Assembly (NCBI GenBank): GCA_934747255.1
Contig: CAKVGH010000005.1
Location: 1-64,000, forward strand
Length of the DNA stretch: 64,000 nucleotides
Source: an uncultured Clostridia bacterium
GTDB taxonomy: Bacteria; Bacillota; Clostridia; Christensenellales; UBA1242
Direction: 5' to 3'
Below, piece by piece: positions 44,208 to 52,070 of the stretch. Each line of letters starts with the position of its first letter. Within the stretch, counting starts at the first letter, position 1. The position numbers were made by a program, and so were the translations under genes. The notes beneath the pieces were generated by a model that was not told the DNA's origin, did not search any database, and saw only the letters and a list, made by a program, of their open reading frames with translations.

Positions 44208-44868
44208 CTTGATTTACCTCCTCTTTTGGAGTCTTTTTACCAATAACTTCGCCATTGTATACCCAAACCTTAACACCGATGATACCGAATGTTGTCAATG
44301 CTTCTGCAAAGCCATAATCAATATCTGCTCTTAATGTTTGAAGTGGCAAGCTACCTTCTAGATAGAATTCTGATTTTGCAATTTCTGCACCACCAAGTCT
44401 TCCACTAACCATAATTTTAACACCCTTGGCACCAGCCTTCATTGTTTTTTGAACGGCTTGCTTTGCAGCTCTCTTCCAAGCAACACGCTTTTCAAGTTGG
44501 CTAGCAATTGATTGTGCTACAAGTGTTGCATCAACATCAGGTCTTTTAACTTCCTTGATGTTTAATGTAATGTTTTTACTATCTGATAATTTTGCAAGTG
44601 CTTTTTTGATTACTTCAATTTCTGCACCCTTAACACCAATAAGCATTCCAGGGCGTGAAGCATAAACATTAACTGTGAGTCTGTTTTCAGTTCTTGCAAT
44701 TTCTACTTTGGAGATACCACATTGATTGTAGTTCTTGTTAATATATTGACGGATTTTCTTATCTTCTAAAATATATTTAGAGAAAGTTTTTTTGTCTGCA
44801 TACCAAGTTGAAGACCAATCTTTAATAACTCCAATTCTAAATCCATTTGGATTAACCTTTTGTCCCAT
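44194..44868 (-). CDS. rpsC: 30S ribosomal protein S3
   Basis: 224 aa. Type II KH domain reads SRPGMLIGVKGAEIEVIKKA (usual IGKxG is IGVKG here), then GRLGGAEIAKSEFYLEGSLP. At the mRNA entry site. Confidence 0.98.
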   Translation of the reverse strand: MGQKVNPNGFRIGVIKDWSSTWYADKKTFSKYILEDKKIRQYINKNYNQCGISKVEIARTENRLTVNVYASRPGMLIGVKGAEIEVIKKALAKLSDSKNITLNIKEVKRPDVDATLVAQSIASQLEKRVAWKRAAKQAVQKTMKAGAKGVKIMVSGRLGGAEIAKSEFYLEGSLPLQTLRADIDYGFAEALTTFGIIGVKVWVYNGEVIGKKTPKEEVNQDVDA

Positions 44869-44885
44869 TCTTTCTTCTCTCCCTT

Positions 44886-45278
44886 TTAATTTTGCTTAAC
44901 AGTATCTAAAATTACTGTGATATGTGATGTTCTTTTTAATATTCTGTCGCCTCTGCCTTTTGCTCTTGGCATCATTCTCTTCATCAAAGGTCCTTCGTTA
45001 GCATAGCAAGCTGCAACAAACAAATCTTCTTTGTTCATTGAAAGATTGTGTTCTGCATTTGCAGCAGCAGAATTTAATACCTTCAAAATTACTGGTGAAG
45101 CATAGTGTGGAGTGTTTTCTAGTATTGCAACTGCTTCGTAGTATTTTTTGTTTCTAATTAAATCCAAAATTTTGCCTGCTTTCAAAGAAGCCATGTGGAT
45201 ATAACTAGCAGTAGCACGAGGGCGCTTGTCTTTTGTTTCAGCAATTCTTGCTGATTTTTCTCTAATTCTCTTTGCCAT
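44886..45278 (-). CDS. rplV: 50S ribosomal protein L22
   Basis: 130 aa with a basic N-terminal extension of about 15 residues. The beta-hairpin loop into the tunnel is MMPRAKGRGDRILKRTSHIT. Core NSAAANAEHNL is present. Confidence 0.97.
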   Translation of the reverse strand: MAKRIREKSARIAETKDKRPRATASYIHMASLKAGKILDLIRNKKYYEAVAILENTPHYASPVILKVLNSAAANAEHNLSMNKEDLFVAACYANEGPLMKRMMPRAKGRGDRILKRTSHITVILDTVKQN

Positions 45279-45289
45279 AATTTATCCTC

Positions 45290-45574
45290 CTATGCTTTTT
45301 TAACTGCTGTCTTTTCACTGACAGAATGTCCTTTGAAAGTTCTTGTTGGAGCAAATTCTCCAAGTTTATGTCCTACCATATCGGCTGTGCAGTAAACAGG
45401 GATATGTTTTTTGCCGTTGTAAACAGCAATTGTGTGACCAACGAATTCTGGGTAGATTGTTGAACTTCTACTCCAAGTTTTAACAACTTTCTTTTCGCCA
45501 GATTCGTTCATTTTTAATATTCTATTTTTTAACCTTTCTTCAATATAAGGTTTCTTTTTTAATGATCTACTCAT
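45290..45574 (-). CDS. rpsS: 30S ribosomal protein S19
   Basis: 94 aa. MSRSLKKKPYIEERLKNRIL, HKLGEFAPTRTFKGHSVSEK; head protein paired with S13. Confidence 0.98.
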   Translation of the reverse strand: MSRSLKKKPYIEERLKNRILKMNESGEKKVVKTWSRSSTIYPEFVGHTIAVYNGKKHIPVYCTADMVGHKLGEFAPTRTFKGHSVSEKTAVKKA

Positions 45575-45585
45575 GTTTTACTCTC

Positions 45586-46410
45586 CTAGTTTACTCTCTT
45601 AATGATAAATTTTGAAGAATTCTTTTTCTTATTTCTTGTCTTACCAACAGCCTTCTTACCCCAAGGTGTCATAGGTGCAGAGTGACCAACTGGGTTCTTA
45701 CCTTCACCACCACCATGTGGGTGATCAACTGGGTTCATAACAGCACCACGAACATGTGGTCTAACGCCCATGTGACGCATTCTTCCTGCTTTACCAATAT
45801 TTACAATTTCATGATCCAAGTTACCAACTTGACCTACTGTTGCACGGCAAGCAAGTACTACTGTTCTCATTTCTCCTGATGGAAGTCTTAAAGTTGCTCT
45901 TCCATTTTCCTTAGCCATTAAACGAACTTCGTTACCAGCACTTCTGCCGATTGCTCCGCCCTTTCCTGGTTCCATTTCTACATTGTGGATAACGATACCT
46001 ACTGGCATACTGTCAAGTGGCATTGCGTTTCCTACCTTAACTTCAACATTCTTACCGCTGATAACTGTGTCACCAACATTAAGTCCGTTTGGAGCTAAAA
46101 TATATCTCTTTTCGCCATCAGCATAATTAAGTAATGCGATGTTTGCTGTTCTGTTTGGGTCATATTCCAAACTAACAACCTTTGCTGGAATATCGTCTTT
46201 ATTTCTCTTAAAGTCGATAACTCTGTATTTTCTTCTATTTCCACCACCGATGTGACGAACTGTTATTCTACCATAACTATTGCGTCCACCTGTCTTTTTA
46301 AGACTTGTTAGCAAACTCTTTTCTGGTGCAACCTTTGAAAGATTAGAATAATCAAGAGTGCTTAAATGTCTCATTGAAGGAGTGGTTGGTCTATTTGTTT
46401 TCAAAGCCAT
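45586..46410 (-). CDS. rplB: 50S ribosomal protein L2
   Basis: 274 aa. SH3-like and OB domains; VMNPVDHPHGGGEGKNPVGH holds the conserved His near the peptidyl-transferase centre. Complete, no insertions seen. Confidence 0.98.
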   Translation of the reverse strand: MALKTNRPTTPSMRHLSTLDYSNLSKVAPEKSLLTSLKKTGGRNSYGRITVRHIGGGNRRKYRVIDFKRNKDDIPAKVVSLEYDPNRTANIALLNYADGEKRYILAPNGLNVGDTVISGKNVEVKVGNAMPLDSMPVGIVIHNVEMEPGKGGAIGRSAGNEVRLMAKENGRATLRLPSGEMRTVVLACRATVGQVGNLDHEIVNIGKAGRMRHMGVRPHVRGAVMNPVDHPHGGGEGKNPVGHSAPMTPWGKKAVGKTRNKKKNSSKFIIKRVN

Positions 46411-46422
46411 AATGTCCTCCTA

Positions 46423-46719
46423 TTATGATAGACTATCGAAGAACTCAATAGATTTGCTGTCAGCAGTAAGTGTAACAAATGCTTTTTTGTAACTTGCTGT
46501 ATAGCCAGATGTTCTTCCTCTATCTTGTGATTTTAATTTTCCTTGAACATTCAATGTGTTCACTTTTGAAACTTTAACCTTAAAGATGTTTTCGATTGCT
46601 TTTTTAATTTCTACTTTGCTTGCATCTTTTGCAACCATAAATGTGTACTTTTTGTTAGCAATGTCTGCATAACTCTTTTCTGTTAAAATTGGCTTAATAA
46701 TAATATCATAATCTCTCAT
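46423..46719 (-). CDS. rplW: 50S ribosomal protein L23
   Basis: 98 aa. DIIIKPILTEKSYADIANKK. At the tunnel exit, docking site for trigger factor and SRP. Shares one base with rplD (TAATG). Confidence 0.97.
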   Translation of the reverse strand: MRDYDIIIKPILTEKSYADIANKKYTFMVAKDASKVEIKKAIENIFKVKVSKVNTLNVQGKLKSQDRGRTSGYTASYKKAFVTLTADSKSIEFFDSLS

Positions 46720-47345
46720 TATTCTGCGTAAGCCTCCTCAATTGTTTTGATTGCTTCTTTGCTTGCTAAAACATTTTTGTTTGCAACAATTTGGTATGTG
46801 TTAACAAGTTTTGCATCAACAACTTCCAAGTTTGGAATGTTTGCTGTTGCTCTCAACAAGTTTTCGTCAGCGTTTAATGTAACGAACAATGTTTTTCCAG
46901 CAAACTTGAAATTATCAATAACTTCTTGTGCAAGTTTTGTTTTTCCTGCTTCTAATTCGAAGTTGTTAACGACCTTAAATTCCTTGTTTGCAAGTTTTGT
47001 TGATAATGCACTAGCAAATGCTGATTTTCTTGTTGATTTATTAACTTTCTTTGAAAAGTCCCTTGGCTTTGGTGCAAATACAACACCACCACCTGTGAAT
47101 TGTGGACCTTTTGTGTCGCCGTGACGAGCACGACCTGTATGTTTTTGAGCCCAAGGTTTTTTAGCATGTCCTCTAACTTCACTACGAGTTAAGGTGCTTT
47201 TGTTGCCTTGTCTTTGATTAGCAAGATATGCAACAACTACTTCGTGAATCAATGCTTCGTTATATTCAGCGCCGAAAACATTTTCTTTCAAGGTCATTGT
47301 TCCAACTTCTTCTGCTTTCAAATTATAAACTTTAACTTTTGGCAT
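46719..47345 (-). CDS. rplD: 50S ribosomal protein L4
   Basis: 208 aa. The tunnel loop TRSEVRGHAKKPWAQKHTGR and FAPKPRDFSKKVNKSTRK. In E. coli L4 represses this operon; here the long leader before rpsJ would be the place to look for that. Confidence 0.97.
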   Translation of the reverse strand: MPKVKVYNLKAEEVGTMTLKENVFGAEYNEALIHEVVVAYLANQRQGNKSTLTRSEVRGHAKKPWAQKHTGRARHGDTKGPQFTGGGVVFAPKPRDFSKKVNKSTRKSAFASALSTKLANKEFKVVNNFELEAGKTKLAQEVIDNFKFAGKTLFVTLNADENLLRATANIPNLEVVDAKLVNTYQIVANKNVLASKEAIKTIEEAYAE

Positions 47346-47365
47346 AATTTTTAACTCCTTTTATC

Positions 47366-48001
47366 CTATTTTGCTTTTACAGCGCTCTTGATTGTAACTA
47401 TTGCACCAGTAGAACCAGGAATAGCACCTTTAATCAATAATATATTGCGGTCTGCATCAACCTTTACGATTTGAAGATTTTGGATTGTAACTTTTTCGTT
47501 ACCATATTGTCCTGGCATCTTCTTGCCTTTTAATACTCTTGATACATGTGAGTTAGCACCAGTAGAACCAACTGACCTGTGTGTTAATGAAACACCGTGA
47601 GTCATTCTTAATCTGCCGTGATTCCATCTTTGAATAACGCCAGTGTATCCACGACCTCTTGTTTTACCAGAAACATCGACCATATCGCCTTCTGCAAACA
47701 TATCACATTTGATTACTGAACCAACTTCGTAGTTGTCCATACCATCAATTTTGATTTCTGCAACATGTTTCTTTGGTGTAACATTGGCTTTTTTGAATTC
47801 GCCAAGTTCTGCTTTATTAAGTAAGTTTTCTCTTGTTTCCAAGAATGCTACTTTCAAAGCATCGTATCCATCTTTATCAACTGTCTTTTTTTGAATAACA
47901 GAAAGTGGACCTGCTTCTACAACAGTTACAGGAATAACTAAACCCTTGTCTGAAAAGATTTGTGTCATTCCAAGTTTCTTTCCTAAAAATTGTTTTTTCA
48001 T
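47366..48001 (-). CDS. rplC: 50S ribosomal protein L3
   Basis: 211 aa. KKQFLGKKLGMTQIFSDKGL; GRGYTGVIQRWNHGRLRMTH; HRSVGSTG. Early assembly protein near the A site. Confidence 0.98.
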   Translation of the reverse strand: MKKQFLGKKLGMTQIFSDKGLVIPVTVVEAGPLSVIQKKTVDKDGYDALKVAFLETRENLLNKAELGEFKKANVTPKKHVAEIKIDGMDNYEVGSVIKCDMFAEGDMVDVSGKTRGRGYTGVIQRWNHGRLRMTHGVSLTHRSVGSTGANSHVSRVLKGKKMPGQYGNEKVTIQNLQIVKVDADRNILLIKGAIPGSTGAIVTIKSAVKAK

Positions 48002-48015
48002 CTTCCGTCACCGCC

Positions 48016-48324
48016 TTATAGTTTGATATTGATGTCTACGCCTGCTGGAAGGTCAAGTTTCATTAAACCGTCAACTGCTTTTGCTGATGGTGTTAAAACA
48101 TCAATAATCCTTTTGTGTGTTCTAATTTCGAATTGTTCACGACTATCTTTGTGTTTGTGTGGTGAACGAATTACTGTTACAACTTCCTTGTCTGTTGGAA
48201 GTGGTATTGGGCCACTGATTGTGCAACCCAATTTTTCAGCAGTATGAATAATTCTTGCTGCTGCTTGGTCAATCAAAGAATGATCGAACGCTTTGAGTTT
48301 TATTCTAATTTTTTGTGTTGCCAT
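48016..48324 (-). CDS. rpsJ: 30S ribosomal protein S10
   Basis: 102 aa. QKIRIKLKAFDHSLIDQAAA and GVDINIKL end. The start at 48324 follows GGAGG; the in-frame ATG at 48351 lies upstream of that site. Also NusE in antitermination. First gene of the S10-spc-alpha cluster, which runs for 15.7 kb to rplQ without a visible internal terminator. Confidence 0.98.
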   Translation of the reverse strand: MATQKIRIKLKAFDHSLIDQAAARIIHTAEKLGCTISGPIPLPTDKEVVTVIRSPHKHKDSREQFEIRTHKRIIDVLTPSAKAVDGLMKLDLPAGVDINIKL

Positions 48325-48523
48325 TTTTCCTCCATTATTTTTGTTAAACAAGTATATATTAACACTGCCCCGTGTGTTTCCTGACTACGAACTTAAAAAA
48401 AGCGGAACAATGCGTCTTGTTTAATCGTTTGACTGGCTGTCAAACTAGTCGACCAAAATTCTCTCCACAAGCCATAATGACTGCTCGTGTAGTAACCTTT
48501 GGCGTCAACCCATAGTCCATAGC
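48325..48523 (-). promoter_or_regulatory. Structured leader of the S10 operon
   Basis: About 200 nt between the predicted start and rpsJ. A clear hairpin, GTTTGAC TGGCT GTCAAAC, lies at 48427-48445, and CTGCT (48481-48485) can pair with AGCAG (48521-48525) to close a 5' domain. The leader is less AT-rich than the other spacers, as structured RNAs are. Possible autoregulatory site; no known family is recognised. Confidence 0.5.
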
Positions 48524-48529
48524 AGGTAT

Positions 48530-48558
48530 ATTGTATTATATCAAGCAAATAAAGTCAA
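48530..48558 (-). promoter_or_regulatory. S10 operon promoter
   Basis: Minus-strand TTGACT (48553-48558), 17 bp, TACAAT (48530-48535). A TATAAT seven bases upstream gives only a 12-bp spacer and is less likely. Confidence 0.75.
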
Positions 48559-48679
48559 TAGTTTTTTGCAAGTTTTTCAAAATTTATTTTTCAACTTTTT
48601 TGCGGTATTTTTTGCTAAATATTTCACTTCCAAAATATACGATTTTATATTCTCAAACTCTTTATAAGCACAACAAAAA

Positions 48680-48695
48680 AGCCAGCACTATGGCT
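48680..48695 (-). terminator. Terminator of the DUF1858 gene
   Basis: AGCCA (48680-48684) pairs with TGGCT (48691-48695), followed on the minus strand by six T. Confidence 0.7.
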
Positions 48696-48724
48696 GACTT
48701 AAATTTTTTTATTGATATTTCATT

Positions 48725-48925
48725 TTATCTTTCGTTGAGTTTTTTTATTAGCAAATCAATATCTATTCCGTGAACGCTTGCGGCTTCCTCGAGTGACTCC
48801 ATTTGAGCAGCAGGACAAGCAAAGCAATGCATTCCAAATCCCATAAGAATTGTTCCCGCATCTTTTTTATAATTAAGCACTTCGGCAAGTGTCATATCTT
48901 TTTTAATTTCTATTTTCTTTCTCAT
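48725..48925 (-). CDS. DUF1858-domain protein
   Basis: 66 aa. Core ILMGFGMHCFACPAAQMESL, the CxxC signature of small DUF1858 proteins, often listed as disulfide-oxidoreductase-like and linked to hybrid-cluster proteins. Role unproven. Start at 48925 after AGGAG; an in-frame ATG six codons upstream overlaps that site. Monocistronic. Confidence 0.85.
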   Translation of the reverse strand: MRKKIEIKKDMTLAEVLNYKKDAGTILMGFGMHCFACPAAQMESLEEAASVHGIDIDLLIKKLNER

Positions 48926-48947
48926 AACTTTCTCCTTTAACAAATAT

Positions 48948-48976
48948 AGTATAAACTTTTATTTTATCGTTTGCAA
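48948..48976 (-). promoter_or_regulatory. Promoter of the DUF1858 gene
   Basis: Minus-strand TTGCAA (48971-48976), 17 bp, TATACT (48948-48953). Confidence 0.65.
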
Positions 48977-49255
48977 CAGTCAAAAATGATTTTTTCAAAA
49001 AACTTACAATTATTTGATAACCATATTGGCTTTAATTAAACATTCTTATCGTTTTTCATTATTTTGTTTTTTTGCTTTTTGATTTTTTTATTTGTGTATT
49101 GTCATATTATAGTAGCGAATTTCAATTTAGAGTTTAATCAAATTTTATTTAGCAAGAACACTTAAATAACAGCAAAATATTTAGTCAACTTTTACCAACA
49201 AATATATTCAATTTTTTATTTTATATTTTAAGGTTTTTATTCTACTTAATATATA

Positions 49256-50866
49256 TTATATAACTATACTCTTACAATTTGGGCAGACGAAGTCGCCGTT
49301 GTCAATTTCCGTTCCGCACTTTTCGCATATCTTTTTGAAGCCACTTTGGCAGTTAAAGCACACTACCGCACTCTTTGGGTTTATTGAGCCACATTTTTTG
49401 CACTTTTTGTATGCAACTCTCGACTGCAACTGTTCCAAACTTTCGCTTGGCTGTGGAATATCGTCTATCTGTTCGTTGTCCATAAAATAGTCATCATCTA
49501 CTGGCTCACTGCTGTTTTCCACCATTTGTTCTAATTTTTGCGATTGGCTAGCATTTTCCACTTGCCGTTCATCTTCACGCAAAGCACCGCCATTTTGATT
49601 ATTTGAAAAGTTGTCTATGCTTTGACTATTTACACCATTTTGATTGATATTGTCTTGCACTTTTTGCAAGTCACTATTCACAACCGTGTTTTGACCGCTA
49701 TTTTTGTTATAGGCATTTTGCAAGTCGTCAAAAGCAGGAATATCATTGGAAAAATCAAACCTTCGTGAAGTTGAATTTTTTTGTTGATAAGAACTATCAT
49801 CTATATTTTGTTGATTATCGTCCGCAAACTGATTATCTTCAAATTCGGCTAGGGATTGATTTCCTTGCACATCGCTATTAGCCTGTTTTTTTGGCTGGTT
49901 ATCACTTGCTTCACTATTACCCATTGAGTCATTGCCCGAATACTGCAAGTTTTGATAGCCGTTTTGATAGTCGTTTGCACTCCAACCATAGTTTTTATCA
50001 TACCACCTACCGCTTGGGTTTGGAGCATTGTTATTTGGCTCGGCATTTTTTAGTTGTGGCTGATTATTTTCCAGCAAGTCACTATCATTTTTCAGTTGCG
50101 GTTGATTATTATCAAGTTGCGATTGTTTTTGCCTATCTACTTCAACATTTTCGTCAAATTTAAGTTGAACCGACTTATAAACCTTCTTTGGCAAAATAGT
50201 TTGTTCCACCAAAACTGACGAATATTCAACGCCGACATCTCGCATATTTTTGTTTAGGTACTCAATAAGCCCATCAAAGCACGAGTTATCTCTTTCGTAT
50301 AATTCTTCTATTGTAGGCTTATTTTTTTGGACTTTTCTATCAACCAAAGTACCTGTCCAAATATCAAGTTGTCTTTCGGCAAGAGTGGTATTGATTAGAC
50401 CATAAACTTTAAGTAGTGCATCTAAAAATAGTTGTGGGTCTTTTAGCGTAAAGGTATACTTGCCTTTTACAAAACAAGTTGAACCTAAAAATTGTTTGTC
50501 TTTTTTGATATAAATTCCTTCCACACTCGCAAAAGGCTTGTCTTTAATCTCGTTAAGATTCAAAAAGTAAATATCTGCATAAAACGAGTTTTTATACTTG
50601 CCTTTTTTGTTGGGAACATTGAGTTTTGCATTGCGGGTTAAAATTGGCAAATTTTCGATAGAAAGTTTGTGCTCACCACTAATAAATCTATCGCAAACTT
50701 TTTCCGCATACACCAAAAAACAAATGTAGCCTTCTGGAACAACAAGTGGTTTTCCAAGCGCAATTTTACTGCTACCCTTGGAACGAATTAAAAGTTCTGT
50801 TCCGGCAAATTTGCCTATCTTCACAGGTTTAACAAATAAGTTTTTTATTTTTTGAAATAAGCCCAT
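49256..50866 (-). CDS. SPFH/YdjI-like protein with Gln/Asn-rich linker and double zinc ribbon
   Basis: 536 aa. Residues about 1-235 resemble the SPFH-like YdjI group: VVPEGYICFLVYAEKVCDRF, SGEHKLSIENLPILTRN and an N-terminal GLFQKIKNLF helix. About 240-470 is low-complexity, rich in Asn, Gln and Asp. The C-terminus carries two zinc ribbons, CKKCGSINPKSAVVCFNC and CEKCGTEIDNGDFVCPNC. Such proteins scaffold at the membrane; in Bacillus YdjI forms part of a stress-linked membrane assembly. Start at 50866 after AGGAG, not the in-frame ATG at 50965. Divergent from the PRC-barrel gene. Confidence 0.78.
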   Translation of the reverse strand: MGLFQKIKNLFVKPVKIGKFAGTELLIRSKGSSKIALGKPLVVPEGYICFLVYAEKVCDRFISGEHKLSIENLPILTRNAKLNVPNKKGKYKNSFYADIYFLNLNEIKDKPFASVEGIYIKKDKQFLGSTCFVKGKYTFTLKDPQLFLDALLKVYGLINTTLAERQLDIWTGTLVDRKVQKNKPTIEELYERDNSCFDGLIEYLNKNMRDVGVEYSSVLVEQTILPKKVYKSVQLKFDENVEVDRQKQSQLDNNQPQLKNDSDLLENNQPQLKNAEPNNNAPNPSGRWYDKNYGWSANDYQNGYQNLQYSGNDSMGNSEASDNQPKKQANSDVQGNQSLAEFEDNQFADDNQQNIDDSSYQQKNSTSRRFDFSNDIPAFDDLQNAYNKNSGQNTVVNSDLQKVQDNINQNGVNSQSIDNFSNNQNGGALREDERQVENASQSQKLEQMVENSSEPVDDDYFMDNEQIDDIPQPSESLEQLQSRVAYKKCKKCGSINPKSAVVCFNCQSGFKKICEKCGTEIDNGDFVCPNCKSIVI

Positions 50867-50995
50867 ACAATCTCCTAAAATTAGTATATCACAATTTTTT
50901 TTAATTACAAATTTTATTTTGTTCATCAACTTTTTGTTTTTGATAATAATTAGAAACTTGTCCACATATATTTTAGTAAAGACTTTGGAGGAAAT

Positions 50996-51961
50996 ATGAA
51001 AAAATTAACAGAACTTTTGGGCAAACCTGTTTTGAGCCTATACGAGAGTGTAACACAAGGTGTAGTAAAAGATGCCTTGTTTGACAAAAATTTTAAGAGA
51101 TTAAAATACCTAGTGCTTTTTGATGATAATGAGTTTCAAGAAGAAAAACTAATTGGTATAAACGAAATTTACAGCAATGGCAAAAATGCCATAATTATCA
51201 AAAATGATGCCTGTGTCGACTGCGTTGCAAAAATTGTTGATGAGATTACAAATCCAATAAACAACCTTGTCTACACCACTTTGGGCTCACTACTTGGCAC
51301 TGCAACAGACATTATTTTTGACGACAAATATTACATCAAAAAAATAGTACTCAATACTGGCACAGAGATTGATATTGAAAACATTGTAACTAGCGGTAAA
51401 GACGCTATGTTTGTTCAAGACCAAGACAACATTGTAAAACTTTGCTCTTTCAAAAAAAAGGCAGTATCAAACCCAACTAGCAACAATCAAATAAAAGTGG
51501 AAATATTAAATCGTAGTAAAGAGAATTATTCTCACGAAAACCTAGTAGAAACTTCGCTAGTAACCACTGAAAATGATTTTCAAAAAATTATAAATCAAAC
51601 TGGCGAAAATTCAGTAGAAGACATTACAGTTAATAACACAACTGCTGAAAATAAAGAAAACGCTATTGATACTAATTATCAATATGCTGAACAAGATAAT
51701 TTGGATACCAATAATGCAGAAAAAGTGCAACAAACAGCAGTGCCAATTAAGCCAAAAAAGAAAGTTATTTTGCAAGAAGATTGTTTGCCTAAAATAGTTG
51801 CTAGTAAAAACAACTTTTTAATAGGCCGAAAAGTAACCAAAAATATCTATTCATTCAACCACGAACTTATTATAAAGAAAAACACTCGTGTCACAGAAAA
51901 AACTATTGTAATAGCAAAATCTCATTCAAAAATTAAAGAACTTTCACTCTACTCTATTTAG
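50996..51961 (+). CDS. PRC-barrel domain protein
   Basis: 321 aa. N-terminal TELLGKPVLSLYESVTQGVV and VYTTLGSLLGTATDIIFDDK read as two PRC-barrel domains (residues about 1-75 and 85-145). About 150-260 is polar linker rich in Asn, Glu and Thr, and a small basic C-terminal domain follows. PRC barrels occur in RimM, photosynthetic H subunits and YlmC-type sporulation-linked proteins; the role here is unknown. GGAGG precedes the ATG. Divergent from the SPFH/zinc-ribbon gene, with 129 bp between starts. Confidence 0.8.
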   Translation: MKKLTELLGKPVLSLYESVTQGVVKDALFDKNFKRLKYLVLFDDNEFQEEKLIGINEIYSNGKNAIIIKNDACVDCVAKIVDEITNPINNLVYTTLGSLLGTATDIIFDDKYYIKKIVLNTGTEIDIENIVTSGKDAMFVQDQDNIVKLCSFKKKAVSNPTSNNQIKVEILNRSKENYSHENLVETSLVTTENDFQKIINQTGENSVEDITVNNTTAENKENAIDTNYQYAEQDNLDTNNAEKVQQTAVPIKPKKKVILQEDCLPKIVASKNNFLIGRKVTKNIYSFNHELIIKKNTRVTEKTIVIAKSHSKIKELSLYSI

Positions 51962-52035
51962 CAAATAATTTTAGCCATAAATTTACCATTTACCTTCCTT
52001 AAAAAAACTTATAAAAAAAATTTAGCCAACAAAAA

Positions 52036-52055
52036 AACCACCCCAAAGGGTGATT
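52036..52055. terminator. Terminator between convergent genes
   Basis: AACCACCC (52036-52043) pairs with GGGTGATT (52048-52055), with A and T runs on both sides. On the minus strand one pair is a G-U; it serves the 52071 gene best. Confidence 0.75.
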
Positions 52056-52070
52056 TTTTATTTTATAAAA

